64,000 nucleotides of DNA from Bacillus cereus G9842 (GCF_000021305.1 NC_011772.1:4440001-4504000); one strand, 5' to 3'; positions 8,302-19,324 are shown, counted from the first letter of the stretch. Program-made: numbers and translations. The notes: generated from the letters alone by a model not told the origin.

Positions 8302-10087
8302 GTTGTTTATCCCCCTTCTCTTCACCCTTAGCAGCTACATCATGTTTTGAAGAATAATCACGTTTACGTGGTTTAATTAATGAAACATCAACGTCTTCGT
8401 AATGGAATGCTGGTGCATTTCCTTCTCCTTCAAATTTTGCCATCGTAGTTTTTAAGAAGTTTGCATCATCACGATTTGGGAATTCAGGTTTGTAATGCGC
8501 CCCGCGGCTCTCATTACGGTTATATGCGCCAATTGTAATAACACGTGCTAACTCAAACATATTTGCAAGTTGACGTGTAAATGAAGCACCTTGGTTACTC
8601 CATCTCGCTGTATCGTTAATGTTAATACGTTTGTAACGAGCCATTAACTCTTCAATTTTCGCATCTGTTTCTAATAACTTTTTATTTTCACGAACTACTG
8701 TAACGTTATCTGTCATCCATTCTCCAAGCTCTTTATGAAGAACATATGCATTTTCATTACCATCCATCGTTAAAATATTGTTAAATTTCTCTGTTTCGAT
8801 TAATTCATTTTGCTCATATACAGTAGACGAAACAGCATCTGATGATTTAGAAAGACCTTTCATATATTCAATTGCGTTTGGTCCTGCTACCATACCACCA
8901 TAAATTGCTGATAATAGTGAGTTTGCACCAAGGCGGTTACCACCGTGCATAGAATAATCACACTCACCTGCTGCAAATAAACCTGGAATACTCGTCATTT
9001 GCTTATAGTCAACCCATAGTCCGCCCATTGAATAGTGAACAGCTGGGAAGATTTTCATTGGTAGTTTACGAGGATCATCACCTGTAAATTTCTCATAGAT
9101 TTCAATGATTCCACCAAGTTTAATATCTAGTTCTTTCGGATCTTTATGAGAAAGATCTAAGTACACCATGTTTTCACCGTTAATACCTAGTTTTTGCTCT
9201 ACGCAAACATCAAAGATTTCACGCGTTGCGATATCACGAGGTACAAGGTTTCCGTAAGCCGGATATTTTTCTTCTAAGAAGTACCATGGCTTACCATCTT
9301 TATATGTCCAAACACGTCCACCTTCACCACGTGCAGATTCACTCATAAGACGTAATTTATCGTCTCCTGGAATTGCCGTTGGGTGAATTTGAATGAACTC
9401 ACCATTTGCATAATATGCGCCTTGCTGATATACAGCAGACGCTGCTGTACCTGTATTAATAATGGAGTTTGTTGATTTTCCGAAAATGATACCAGGGCCC
9501 CCTGTTGCCATAATCACGGCATCAGCTCCGAAACTTTTAATCTCCATAGTTTGTAAGTCTTGTGCAACGATTCCTCGGCACACACCTTCATCATCAACAA
9601 CAGCTCGTAAGAAATCCCAACCTTCATATTTCGTTACAAGTCCTGCTACTTCATGACGACGTACTTGCTCATCTAATGCGTAAAGTAATTGCTGTCCAGT
9701 TGTTGCACCAGCGAATGCTGTACGGTGATGTTGTGTTCCACCAAATCGACGGAAATCAAGAAGTCCTTCTTCCGTACGGTTGAACATAACACCCATACGG
9801 TCCATTAAATGAATGATACCAGGTGCTGCTTCACACATTGCTTTAACTGGTGGTTGGTTCGCTAAGAAGTCCCCACCATAAATTGTATCGTCAAAGTGGA
9901 TCCATGGAGAATCCCCTTCACCTTTCGTATTTACGGCACCGTTAATTCCGCCCTGAGCACATACAGAATGTGAACGTTTTACTGGTACTAAAGAAAACAG
10001 TTCAACATTCACTCCTGCTTCTGCCGCTTTAATCGTTGCCATTAAGCCAGCCAAGCCACCGCCGACTACTATAAGTTTCCCTTTCAT
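8294..10087 (-). CDS. sdhA: Succinate dehydrogenase flavoprotein subunit
   Basis: Catalytic FAD subunit that oxidises succinate to fumarate, 597 residues. N-terminal dinucleotide fold GGGLAGLMATIKAAE; the FAD-attachment region SVCAQGGINGAV; substrate-site segments QIHPTAIPGDDKLRLMSESARGEGG and HYSMGGLWVDYK. The C-terminus is a helical domain with the usual ARxxESRGAHYKPEFPNRDD stretch. Start ATG at 10087 follows AAGGAGTGGGAG. It lies between sdhC and sdhB and overlaps sdhB by 8 bases. Confidence 0.97.
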   Translation of the reverse strand: MKGKLIVVGGGLAGLMATIKAAEAGVNVELFSLVPVKRSHSVCAQGGINGAVNTKGEGDSPWIHFDDTIYGGDFLANQPPVKAMCEAAPGIIHLMDRMGVMFNRTEEGLLDFRRFGGTQHHRTAFAGATTGQQLLYALDEQVRRHEVAGLVTKYEGWDFLRAVVDDEGVCRGIVAQDLQTMEIKSFGADAVIMATGGPGIIFGKSTNSIINTGTAASAVYQQGAYYANGEFIQIHPTAIPGDDKLRLMSESARGEGGRVWTYKDGKPWYFLEEKYPAYGNLVPRDIATREIFDVCVEQKLGINGENMVYLDLSHKDPKELDIKLGGIIEIYEKFTGDDPRKLPMKIFPAVHYSMGGLWVDYKQMTSIPGLFAAGECDYSMHGGNRLGANSLLSAIYGGMVAGPNAIEYMKGLSKSSDAVSSTVYEQNELIETEKFNNILTMDGNENAYVLHKELGEWMTDNVTVVRENKKLLETDAKIEELMARYKRININDTARWSNQGASFTRQLANMFELARVITIGAYNRNESRGAHYKPEFPNRDDANFLKTTMAKFEGEGNAPAFHYEDVDVSLIKPRKRDYSSKHDVAAKGEEKGDKQHV

Positions 10088-10100
10088 GCTCTCCCACTCC

Positions 10101-10727
10101 TTACTGATTTGCTAGCTGTGGATCGATGAACGCTAATAATGCACTCACACCTACATAAGATAGACCTAAGAAAATAGCTAATGTTACATAAGTAGAGATT
10201 CTTTGTGAACGTGGAGATACTGTAATTCCCCAGCTGATGCAGAATGTCCATAGTCCATTTGCAAAGTGGAAAATTGTTGAAACAACACCAACTAAGTAGA
10301 ATGCAAACATAGCTGGATTGTTTAAAATATCTGCCATCATATCATAGTTTACCTCTTTACCTAACATTGCTTGAATACGAGTTTCCCAGACGTGCCAAGA
10401 AATGAAAATCAGCGTAACGATACCTGAAATTCTTTGGAAGACGAACATCCAGTTACGGAAATAACCGTAAGAAACCGCATTGTTCTTAGCTGTAAATGCA
10501 ATATATAAGCCATATATAGCATGGTACAGTATCGGTAAAAAGATGATGAAAATTTCTAGCGCATACCGGAATGGAAGGAGCTCCATAAAGCCTGCAGCTT
10601 TGTTAAAAGCCTCTGCTCCTCTTGTTGCAAAGTTGTTTACAATTAGATGTTGCGTCAAAAAGACACCAACCGGGATGACCCCCATTAATGAGTGCCACTT
10701 ACGAAACGTATACTCGCGGCCTTTCAT
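10101..10727 (-). CDS. sdhC: Succinate dehydrogenase cytochrome b558 subunit
   Basis: Membrane anchor of complex II, 208 residues with five predicted helices. It binds two haems; candidate axial histidines are seen in FRKWHSLMG, FLTQHLIVNN, ILYHAIYG, ISWHVWETR and TIFHFANGLW, matching the B. subtilis-type single-subunit anchor. It passes electrons to menaquinone. First gene of sdhCAB; the promoter is recognisable at 10861-10890, which gives a 5' leader of about 125 nt. Confidence 0.95.
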   Translation of the reverse strand: MKGREYTFRKWHSLMGVIPVGVFLTQHLIVNNFATRGAEAFNKAAGFMELLPFRYALEIFIIFLPILYHAIYGLYIAFTAKNNAVSYGYFRNWMFVFQRISGIVTLIFISWHVWETRIQAMLGKEVNYDMMADILNNPAMFAFYLVGVVSTIFHFANGLWTFCISWGITVSPRSQRISTYVTLAIFLGLSYVGVSALLAFIDPQLANQ

Positions 10728-10860
10728 GTCCCCATTACCCCCTTGAATGTTTGACTGCTGTTTTCAGATTAATTTATAACAATAATGTTTTTTCACTATT
10801 GGCATAAGAAAAACTGAAAAAATTATTCGAAATATTTCAGCATAATTTGATAACAAGTTC

Positions 10861-10890
10861 ATTTTACCCCTATTTTTGTCGAAGCGTCAA
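10861..10890 (-). promoter_or_regulatory. Predicted sigma-A promoter of sdhCAB
   Basis: On the minus strand TTGACG (10890-10885), 18 bp, TAAAAT (10866-10861); likely start near 10854. A cre-like sequence AGAAAACGTATACA (10903-10890) abuts the -35 box (about 9 of 11 defined consensus positions), so CcpA control is possible but weakly supported. Confidence 0.6.
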
Positions 10891-11026
10891 GAAAACGTAT
10901 ACATAATTTGCATATAATTTGCCAATTCTTTTTTTCTTCTCAGATATTGAGATTTCCCTAAAGAAAAATCTGTTTTTATAAATGAAAAATGTTATATAAT
11001 AATCCCTATAGAAAGAGGGGAATATT

Positions 11027-11476
11027 GTGAGTAAAAATACAATCGATATAACATCTTTAGAAGATGTTTCATTGAACGCCTTCGCTTATGAATTGCTACG
11101 TGAAGAATTACTACCTGATTTAATCGGCAACGATTTAGATGGTATTTTATACTGGTCTGGTAGAAACCTTGCAAGAAAATATCCGCTAGAAACAATTGAA
11201 GAAGTCATTCAGTTCTTTGAAAAGGCTGGCTGGGGCACTTTAAGCATTATTGAACATAAGCGTCGTGAAATGCAGTTCCAACTTAAAGGCACACTCATTG
11301 CAGAACGTCAAAAACAAAAAAGGCATTCTTCTTATCAACTAGAAGCTGGATTCATCGCTGAACAAATTCAAAAGCAACGGAACGTCGTTGCAGAGTCATA
11401 TGAAGAAAAGAAAAAACGTTCTGACTCTATTACATTTCTTGTGAAATGGGATATAAAAGATCTCATTGAAGTGTAA
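11027..11476 (+). CDS. yslB: YslB family protein (DUF2507)
   Basis: Soluble 149-residue protein of the YslB/DUF2507 family, which resembles the V4R/heme-NO-binding-like fold; its function is not known. Starts with GTG at 11027, supported by AAAGAGGGG and a TATAAT-like box (10994-11000). The conserved family core DLDGILYWSGRNLARKYPL is at ~42-60. It is divergent from sdhC and convergent with uvrC, which is the same place it has in B. subtilis. Confidence 0.85.
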   Translation: MSKNTIDITSLEDVSLNAFAYELLREELLPDLIGNDLDGILYWSGRNLARKYPLETIEEVIQFFEKAGWGTLSIIEHKRREMQFQLKGTLIAERQKQKRHSSYQLEAGFIAEQIQKQRNVVAESYEEKKKRSDSITFLVKWDIKDLIEV

Positions 11477-11591
11477 GCATTACCTACAGTCAACTAGACA
11501 TATCAGTTTAGTTGACTTTTTTGTATTTTCATTCACGTCAATTTATTTTAAATCTTCAGAAATTATAACAAAAAATAGAAGACATTGTAAA

Positions 11592-13376
11592 CTACAACGT
11601 CTTCTTATCTGTTAAATACGTATAAATCGTCTCTGCAACATTTTTTGGCATACCTGCTTCGACAAATTCTGCTACAGAAGCTTCTTTCATCTTCTTTAAT
11701 GAACCAAAATGTTTTAACAATACCTTTTTCCGTTTATCACCGATTCCTGGAATGTCATCCAATGCTGATTGAATGACAGATTTCCCGTGTAATTGACGAT
11801 GGAATGTAATCGCAAATCGATGCACCTCGTCTTGAATACGCTGCAATAAATAAAATTCTTGGCTATTTCTCTCAAGCACCACAGGTTCCGGGGGATCTCC
11901 AATAATTAAATGGGAGGTTTTATGTTTGTCATCTTTTACAAGACCTGCCATCGGAATATATAATCCGAGCTCATCCTCTAAAATATCACTTGCAGCCGCC
12001 AAGTGGCCTTTTCCGCCATCAATAATAATCAAATCCGGTAAAGGTAAATTTTCTTTAAGCGCCCTTGTATAACGGCGTCTCACAACTTCCCTCATAGACT
12101 CATAATCATCTGGCCCTTGAACCGTTTTAATTTTATATTTCCTATATTCTTTCTTCGCTGGTTTCCCATCGATAAAAGCAATCATTGCAGAAACGGGATT
12201 TGTTCCTTGAATATTTGAGTTATCAAACGCTTCAATACGATACGGTGTTTCAATTCCAAGCTGCTTCCCTAAATGATCTACCGCTTTAATCGTTCGTTCT
12301 TCATCACGTTCGATTAAGTAAAACTTCTCTTCAAGAGCAATTTTTGCGTTTTTATTTGCTAATTCTACAAGGTCTTTTTTCTTACCACGTTTCGGCTGTG
12401 TCGCTTCCACTTCTAAAAAGCGCTCTACTAATTCCGAGTCTATACTTCCTGGAACGACAATTTCCTTCGGCTTAAAATGACTACTGTTTTCATAAAATTG
12501 GCCGATAAACGTTAAAAAGCCCTCTTCTGGTTCATCGTAAATCGGAAACATAGAAACATCACGTTCAATTAGCTTGCCTTTTCGAACGAAGAAAACTTGA
12601 ACACACATCCATCCTTTATCCACTGCATATCCAAACACATCGCGATCCACTAAGTCACTCATAATCATCTTTTGTTTTTCCATAATCGCATCAATATGAG
12701 CAATTTGATCACGCAACTCTTTTGCACGTTCAAACTCTAGTTTCTCTGAGGCCTCATACATTTTTATTTCTAATTCTGAACGAACTTCTTTATGCCCACC
12801 ATTTAAAAACTTAATAATTTCATCTACAATTTCTTTATTTTGTTCTTCCGTCACTTCTTTCACACAAGGCGCTAGACATTGATCCATATGATAATACAAA
12901 CAAACTTTATCTGGCATATTCGTGCATTTCCGAAGTGGATACATACGATCTAGCAGTTTTTTCGTTTCATGAGCAGATTGTGCATTTGGATAAGGACCAA
13001 AATACTTTCCTTTATCCTTTTTTACATTTCGAGTAATGAGTAAGCGCGGTTGTTTCTCCGCTGTAATTTTAATAAAAGGATATGTTTTATCATCTTTTAA
13101 TTGAATATTATATTTCGGATCATATTTTTTAATTAGATTTAACTCTAAAATAAGTGCTTCTAAATTCGAAGAGGTTACAATATATTCAAAATCAACAATT
13201 TCTCCTACAAGCCGCAGTGTTTTCCCATCATGTGAACCAGTAAAGTACGAGCGCACACGATTTTTAAGCACTTTTGCCTTTCCGACATATATAACCGTTC
13301 CTTGCTTATCTTTCATTAAATAACAACCAGGTTGATCTGGTAAAATAGCCAACTTTTCTTTCAAATGTTCGTGCAC
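11592..13376 (-). CDS. uvrC: Excinuclease ABC subunit C
   Basis: Dual-incision nuclease of nucleotide excision repair, 594 residues. N-terminal GIY-YIG nuclease domain ([19 protein letters not shown], ~17-35); a four-cysteine cluster-like group around 148-172 ([21 protein letters not shown]); a UvrB-binding helix pair with [15 protein letters not shown] (~210); an RNase H-like nuclease domain ([29 protein letters not shown]); and C-terminal helix-hairpin-helix [19 protein letters not shown]. It starts with GTG at 13376 after TGGAGGGAG. It lies downstream of trxA, with a terminator between. Confidence 0.97.
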   Translation of the reverse strand: MHEHLKEKLAILPDQPGCYLMKDKQGTVIYVGKAKVLKNRVRSYFTGSHDGKTLRLVGEIVDFEYIVTSSNLEALILELNLIKKYDPKYNIQLKDDKTYPFIKITAEKQPRLLITRNVKKDKGKYFGPYPNAQSAHETKKLLDRMYPLRKCTNMPDKVCLYYHMDQCLAPCVKEVTEEQNKEIVDEIIKFLNGGHKEVRSELEIKMYEASEKLEFERAKELRDQIAHIDAIMEKQKMIMSDLVDRDVFGYAVDKGWMCVQVFFVRKGKLIERDVSMFPIYDEPEEGFLTFIGQFYENSSHFKPKEIVVPGSIDSELVERFLEVEATQPKRGKKKDLVELANKNAKIALEEKFYLIERDEERTIKAVDHLGKQLGIETPYRIEAFDNSNIQGTNPVSAMIAFIDGKPAKKEYRKYKIKTVQGPDDYESMREVVRRRYTRALKENLPLPDLIIIDGGKGHLAAASDILEDELGLYIPMAGLVKDDKHKTSHLIIGDPPEPVVLERNSQEFYLLQRIQDEVHRFAITFHRQLHGKSVIQSALDDIPGIGDKRKKVLLKHFGSLKKMKEASVAEFVEAGMPKNVAETIYTYLTDKKTL

Positions 13377-13491
13377 TCGTCTCCCTCCATTTCTACATGC
13401 TTAGCATTTTTATTTTCACTTGAAAACATACTATGCCAAAACACCCAACATACGTTCCTTTATTGTAACGGAAAGGATCTAAAAAAGAAAA

Positions 13492-13522
13492 TAAAAAAAG
13501 CTACCATTTGGTAGCTTTTTTT
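13492..13522 (-). terminator. Terminator of trxA
   Basis: AAAAAAGCTACCA-TTTGGTAGCTTTTTTT, a perfect short stem with a T run. Confidence 0.85.
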
Positions 13523-13525
13523 ATT

Positions 13526-13840
13526 TTAGAAGTGTTTAGAAACTAATTCTACTAACGCTTCTTTCGGTTTGTAACCTAACGCTTGATCAACTACTTTACC
13601 GTCTTTTAATACGAAAAGAGCTGGAATACTCATTACTTCGAATTGACGAGCAGTTTCTTGGTTTTCATCAACATCTACTTTTACTACTTTTACTTTTTCG
13701 CCTAATTCTGCATCGATTTCCTCTAATACAGGAGCGATCATTTTACAAGGTCCACACCAAGGTGCCCAGAAATCTAATAATACAACACCTTCGCTAGTTT
13801 CAGCTGCGAAGCTTTGGTCATTTGCGTTTACAATTGCCAT
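13526..13840 (-). CDS. trxA: Thioredoxin
   Basis: Cytoplasmic dithiol reductase, 104 residues. The active site WCGPC is at residues ~28-32, with the buried Asp (DFWAPW) and the cis-proline segment SIPALF, so it is a full-length functional thioredoxin. Start follows GAAGGAGGAAATAAA. Own promoter region upstream (TTAATG-17 bp-TATACT) and own terminator; it separates the etfBA operon from uvrC as in B. subtilis. Confidence 0.96.
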   Translation of the reverse strand: MAIVNANDQSFAAETSEGVVLLDFWAPWCGPCKMIAPVLEEIDAELGEKVKVVKVDVDENQETARQFEVMSIPALFVLKDGKVVDQALGYKPKEALVELVSKHF

Positions 13841-13973
13841 TTTATTTCCTCCTTCAAGTATATTCTACCAAGAGTATATCATTAACTTATATACGTGGCG
13901 AATAATATGTATCGTTATGTATTGTAACAAAAAAATGTTCCTTTATACTATATAAAAATACGGATTAAATACT

Positions 13974-14012
13974 AAAAAGATGAGAGACAGGGGATCTCTC
14001 ACCTTTTTCTAT
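13974..14012 (-). terminator. Terminator of the fadR-etfA operon
   Basis: GAGAGA-TCCCCTG-TCTCTC hairpin (minus strand reading) ahead of a T-containing tract, about 40 bases past the etfA stop. Confidence 0.6.
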
Positions 14013-14051
14013 ATATAGGGGTACTTCACTTGGAACTCAAGGGTACTTAAA

Positions 14052-15029
14052 TCATGAATGTACTTTTAACTTTTTAAACTCTTCTGTTAAAAGAGGTACA
14101 ACTTCGAACAAGTCACCGACAATACCGTAGTCAGCTACTTTGAAGATACTTGCTTCTGGATCTTTATTAATCGCAACGATTATTTTTGAGTTAGACATAC
14201 CTGCTAAATGCTGAATCGCACCAGAAATACCACATGCAATGTATAAGTCTGGCGTAACAACTTTACCAGTTTGACCAATTTGTAATGAGTACTCACAGTA
14301 TTCAGCGTCACAAGCACCACGAGATGCCCCAACAGCGCCGCCTAGTACGTCAGCTAACTCTTTTAATGGTTTAAATCCTTCTTCACTCTTCACACCGCGT
14401 CCGCCAGCGATAATAACTTTCGCTTCAGAAAGATCAACACCTTCTGCTGTTTTACGGACAACATCCTGAATGATTGTACGTAAATCTTTCACATCAACTG
14501 TAATAGAAGATACGTCACCGCTGCGAGACTCATCTTTTTCCAGAGTTGCAATGTTATTTGGACGCACTGTCGCAAATAAGATGCCGTCTGTTACAATCTT
14601 CTTCTCGAATGCTTTACCAGAGTAAATCGGACGAGTGAAGATAACATTTCCACCTTCAACCTCTAAAGCAGTTACGTCAGAAACTAAACCAGCTTCAAGC
14701 TTCGCTGCTAATTTTGGTGATAAATCTTTACCAAGTGCTGTATGTCCAAAGACAATACCTTCTGGATTTTCTTCAGCATGTACAGCTAAAAACGCTTGTG
14801 CATAACCATCAGATGTATATGATTTTAATTTATCATTTTCAACTGTCACAACGCGATCTGCACCGTAATGAATCAATTCATTTGCAAAAGAGGCAACGCT
14901 GTCTCCAACTAGAAGACCTACTACTTCACCGCCTTCTGCAATTGTTTTTGCTGCTGCTACCGCTTCAAACGAAACGTTACGTAGCGATCCATCACGAACT
15001 TCACCCATTACTAATACTTTACGAGCCAT
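14052..15029 (-). CDS. etfA: Electron transfer flavoprotein alpha subunit
   Basis: FAD-binding subunit of ETF, 325 residues, which accepts electrons from acyl-CoA dehydrogenases. The C-terminal FAD domain is recognisable: GRGVKSEEGFKPLKELA, GASRGACDAEYC, QIGQTGKVVTPDLYIACGISGAIQHLAGM, and the closing VADYGIVGDLFEVVP. Start at 15029 (MARKVLV) rather than 15047, because GGAGGGAAAATCT is directly upstream and the family length fits. Last gene of fadR-fadB-etfB-etfA. Confidence 0.96.
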   Translation of the reverse strand: MARKVLVMGEVRDGSLRNVSFEAVAAAKTIAEGGEVVGLLVGDSVASFANELIHYGADRVVTVENDKLKSYTSDGYAQAFLAVHAEENPEGIVFGHTALGKDLSPKLAAKLEAGLVSDVTALEVEGGNVIFTRPIYSGKAFEKKIVTDGILFATVRPNNIATLEKDESRSGDVSSITVDVKDLRTIIQDVVRKTAEGVDLSEAKVIIAGGRGVKSEEGFKPLKELADVLGGAVGASRGACDAEYCEYSLQIGQTGKVVTPDLYIACGISGAIQHLAGMSNSKIIVAINKDPEASIFKVADYGIVGDLFEVVPLLTEEFKKLKVHS

Positions 15030-15065
15030 AGATTTTCCCTCCTGCATATATAATTTCGTATTTTA

Positions 15066-15839
15066 TTAGATTACTTTCGCTTCTGTATGGAGCAACGATA
15101 CAAGTTCTTTTACTTGATCTTGCAGCTCGCCTTGTAACACTTTTCCTGCATCTTTCTTAGGAGGCAAATAGATTTCAATTGTTTTTGTCTTTGCTTCCAC
15201 ATCATCTTCTTCTAAATCTAAATCATCTAATTCTAATTCTTCTAGTGGCTTTTTCTTCGCTTTCATAATACCTGGAAGCGATGGATAACGAGGTTCATTT
15301 AAACCTTGCTGTGCTGTTACTAACACTGGTAATGAAGTTGCAATCACTTCTGTATCACCTTCAACATCACGCTCAATCTTCACATTTGTACCGTCAATTT
15401 CAAGTTTTGTAATTGTCGTTACATACGGAATATTTAACGCTTCAGCTACGCGTGGACCTACTTGTCCAGATGCACCATCAATTGCAACGTTTCCACCTAA
15501 AATTAGATCTGCATCTTTATCTTTTAAATATTCAGCAAGCACTTTTGCTGTCGTGAACTGGTCACCATTTTCTACATCATCTTCAATATTAATTAATACC
15601 GCTTTATCACAGCCCATCGCTAATGCAGTACGAAGTTCTTTCTCACTATCTTCGCCACCGACTGTTACAACTGTAACTTCTCCACCTTGTGCGTCTCTTA
15701 CTTGAATTGCTTCTTCAATTGCATATTCATCGTAAGGGTTGATGATGAATTCCGCTTCGCCATCGTAAATTGCACCGTTTTTAATTACGATTTTTTCTTC
15801 TGTATCAAATGTTCGTTTCATGAGTACGTAGATGTTCAT
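15066..15839 (-). CDS. etfB: Electron transfer flavoprotein beta subunit
   Basis: AMP-binding partner of EtfA, 257 residues, the usual length. N-terminal IYVLMKRTFDTEEKI; the ETF-beta signature region is seen as VAIDGASGQVGPRVAEALNI and the recognition-loop stretch LNEPRYPSLPGIMKAKKKPLE, which docks onto acyl-CoA dehydrogenases. Ribosome site AAGGGGGTAAATGGA precedes ATG at 15839. It lies 36 bases upstream of etfA and downstream of fadB; co-regulation by FadR is expected from the operon. Confidence 0.95.
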   Translation of the reverse strand: MNIYVLMKRTFDTEEKIVIKNGAIYDGEAEFIINPYDEYAIEEAIQVRDAQGGEVTVVTVGGEDSEKELRTALAMGCDKAVLINIEDDVENGDQFTTAKVLAEYLKDKDADLILGGNVAIDGASGQVGPRVAEALNIPYVTTITKLEIDGTNVKIERDVEGDTEVIATSLPVLVTAQQGLNEPRYPSLPGIMKAKKKPLEELELDDLDLEEDDVEAKTKTIEIYLPPKKDAGKVLQGELQDQVKELVSLLHTEAKVI

Positions 15840-15917
15840 TCCATTTACCCCCTTGTTTTTCAGAAAGATTCTATCAATTTTAATTTTCTGTTAATTTATA
15901 TTAAAAAAATAATTGAA

Positions 15918-17293
<1,376 letters not shown>

Positions 17294-17319
17294 TTTACTG
17301 TCCCCTTCAAGAAGATGAC

Positions 17320-17337
17320 TGAATGAATAGTCATTCA
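17320..17337. promoter_or_regulatory. FadR operator at fadR
   Basis: TGAATGAATAGTCATTCA is a perfect match to the Bacillus FadR consensus TGAATGAMTANTCATTCA. It sits at the expected transcription start, immediately downstream of the -10 box. Confidence 0.93.
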
Positions 17338-17344
17338 TATTCTT

Positions 17345-17373
17345 ATAATACTGACTATTTAGAAAAGTGTCAA
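17345..17373 (-). promoter_or_regulatory. Sigma-A promoter of fadR-fadB-etfBA
   Basis: TTGACA (17373-17368), 17 bp, TATTAT (17350-17345) on the minus strand, near-consensus. Confidence 0.85.
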
Positions 17374-17399
17374 TCCTATTTTTTCAAAAAGAAAGGGCC

Positions 17400-19091
17400 T
17401 TAGCCCGTTTGCTCATCCTCATTCTTTCTCTTCTCTTCATCCATTAAAACACGGCGTAAAATTTTCCCTACTGTCGTTTTCGGCAATTCATCTCTAAACT
17501 CATATACTTTCGGCACTTTATAAGCCGCTAAATATTTACGTGCAAACTGATTTAATTCTTCCTCAGAGCACTCCGTACCTTCTTTTAACACAACAAATGC
17601 TTTAACTGTCTCTCCTCTGTACGGATCTGGAACTCCAATTGTCACTACTTCTTGCACTTTTTCATGCTCATATAATACTTCTTCAACTTCACGAGGATAC
17701 ACATTAAATCCACTCGCGACAATCATATCTTTCTTGCGATCTTTTACATAGAAGAATCCATCTTCATCCATGTATCCAACGTCACCTGTATGGAGCCAGC
17801 CATCTTGCAATACAGCCGCTGTTTCCTCTGGCTTATTCCAGTATCCTTTCATAATTTGAGGACCTTTCACTACAATTTCCCCTATTTCTCCTGGTGGTAA
17901 TGCCTCACCAGTTTCAAGTGACATAATGATTGCCTCTGTATCTGGCCACGGAACTCCAATGCTACCCGGCACTCGCTTTTCCCATAAAAAATTACTATGT
18001 GTAACCGGAGATGATTCTGTTAAACCATATCCCTCTACTAGTTTACCACCTGTAACTTTTTCGAACTTTTCCTGTACTTCTACTGGCAGTGGTGCTGATC
18101 CACTAATACAAGCACGAATAGAAGAAATATCGTATTCTTTTAAAAGCGGGCTATTTAAAAGAGCGATATAAATAGTTGGAGCCCCTGGAAACAATGTCAC
18201 TTTATGCTTCTTAATCGCTTCAAAAATCATTTTCATATCAAACTTTGGAATAAGGACCATTTTGTATCCTTGCATAATACTTAAATTCATAACAGCTGTC
18301 ATACCATAAACATGGAAAAATGGAAGAACCCCAAGGACGACTTCTTCACCTTCGTTACAATTATATAACCAATGCACTCCCATCAAAGTGTTAGAAACGA
18401 GGTTTTTATGCGTTAACATAACTCCTTTTGGAAATCCGGTTGTTCCTCCTGTGTACTGTAAAAGAGCTAGATCATTTTCAGGATCACAAGGCACCTCAAC
18501 ATTCGTATTCACTTCTTTTTCTACTGAATTCCAAAGATGAATCGTTTCACTCTCTGATACTTTCACAACTAAATTCGACTGTTTTTTCTGCACAAATGGA
18601 TACAATAGATTTTTAGGGAATGGTAAAAAGTCTGCAATACGAGTTACGATAATATGCTCAATTTTTGTAGCAGATTGAACATTCGTTACTCTTGGAAACA
18701 CTAAATCGAGACAAAGAATTACTTTTGCTCCCGAGTCATGAAGCTGATATTCTAATTCCCTTTCTGTATACAGTGGATTGGTTTGTACTACGATACCTCC
18801 CGCAAGTAATGTACCGTAATAACCAATTACAGCTTGCGGACAATTCGGCAACATAATAGCAACTCGATCACCCTTTTCCACACCGAGCTTTTGAAGATAA
18901 TTTGCAAACCTCTTCACCTTATCATGGAAGTCCGAAAACGTAATATCCTTCCCTAAAAAGTGAAGCGCTTTCTTTTCTGGGTAGCGAGAAGCCATCTGTT
19001 CTACATATCCATGAAGTGGCTGAATATCATAAGAAATCGTACTAGGAATTTCCTCCGGATAACTTTTCAACCATGTTTTTTCCACCTTCAT
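17400..19091 (-). CDS. lcfA: Long-chain-fatty-acid--CoA ligase
   Basis: ANL-superfamily enzyme of 563 residues that activates fatty acids to acyl-CoA with ATP. Motifs: P-loop YTGGTTGFPKGVM (~213), EGYGLTESSPV (A5 core, ~350), WLHTGDVGYMDEDGF and DRKKDMIVASGFNVYPREVE (hinge and fatty-acyl region), and the C-terminal catalytic lysine in LPKTTVGKILRRVL. The order lcfA-fadR-fadB-etfB-etfA is that of B. subtilis. Its leader is unusual: promoter and FadR box lie ~190 bases upstream, with a bcr1-like repeat between them and the start codon. Confidence 0.95.
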   Translation of the reverse strand: MKVEKTWLKSYPEEIPSTISYDIQPLHGYVEQMASRYPEKKALHFLGKDITFSDFHDKVKRFANYLQKLGVEKGDRVAIMLPNCPQAVIGYYGTLLAGGIVVQTNPLYTERELEYQLHDSGAKVILCLDLVFPRVTNVQSATKIEHIIVTRIADFLPFPKNLLYPFVQKKQSNLVVKVSESETIHLWNSVEKEVNTNVEVPCDPENDLALLQYTGGTTGFPKGVMLTHKNLVSNTLMGVHWLYNCNEGEEVVLGVLPFFHVYGMTAVMNLSIMQGYKMVLIPKFDMKMIFEAIKKHKVTLFPGAPTIYIALLNSPLLKEYDISSIRACISGSAPLPVEVQEKFEKVTGGKLVEGYGLTESSPVTHSNFLWEKRVPGSIGVPWPDTEAIIMSLETGEALPPGEIGEIVVKGPQIMKGYWNKPEETAAVLQDGWLHTGDVGYMDEDGFFYVKDRKKDMIVASGFNVYPREVEEVLYEHEKVQEVVTIGVPDPYRGETVKAFVVLKEGTECSEEELNQFARKYLAAYKVPKVYEFRDELPKTTVGKILRRVLMDEEKRKNEDEQTG

Positions 19092-19113
19092 TCCCCCTTC
19101 AAATACATAAAAA

Positions 19114-19267
19114 ATAAAGTGAAACTTTAATCAGTGGGGATTTTTCAGCCCCACTGATTATTAGCCCACACCAATCGGGATTTTACGGGCAGTTAATCAC
19201 CCAGCTAACTTCTTTACTTTCGCTGAATTTTGAGGCGGGATCTTACTGCCCGTTAATGCGGGATAAA
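19114..19267. repeat. bcr1-like dispersed repeat, copy 1
   Basis: A 154-bp element that is clearly homologous to the copy at 23838-23996: both begin ATAAAGTGAAACTTTAAT, share the segment ATTATTAGCCCACACCAATC, and end GGATAAA. Both are bounded by ATAAA (TTTAT on the other strand), as expected for the cereus-group bcr1 repeat (~155 bp, MITE-like); family assignment is from memory. The 5' part folds into a GTGGGGATTTTTCAGCCCCAC hairpin (arms GTGGGG/CCCCAC). It lies within the lcfA 5' leader. Confidence 0.8.
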
Positions 19268-19281
19268 TGAATGTTCATTCA
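19264..19281. promoter_or_regulatory. FadR operator at lcfA
   Basis: TAAATGAATGTTCATTCA matches the FadR consensus at 16 of 18 positions. Its left edge overlaps the terminal ATAAA of the bcr1-like repeat. Confidence 0.75.
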
Positions 19282-19295
19282 TGATGGTTATTTTC

Positions 19296-19324
19296 ATTAT
19301 ATTATAGTCACCATAGCGTTACAA
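19296..19324 (-). promoter_or_regulatory. Predicted sigma-A promoter of lcfA
   Basis: TTGTAA (19324-19319), 17 bp, TATAAT (19301-19296) on the minus strand, upstream of the FadR box. Transcription from it would carry the repeat as leader RNA. Confidence 0.7.

Noticed and set aside
19114..19267. Possibility that the bcr1-like repeat is a riboswitch or sRNA gene
   Set aside because: A homologous copy with the same boundaries occurs at 23838-23996 in an unrelated context, so a dispersed repeat is the simpler reading; leader function stays possible.
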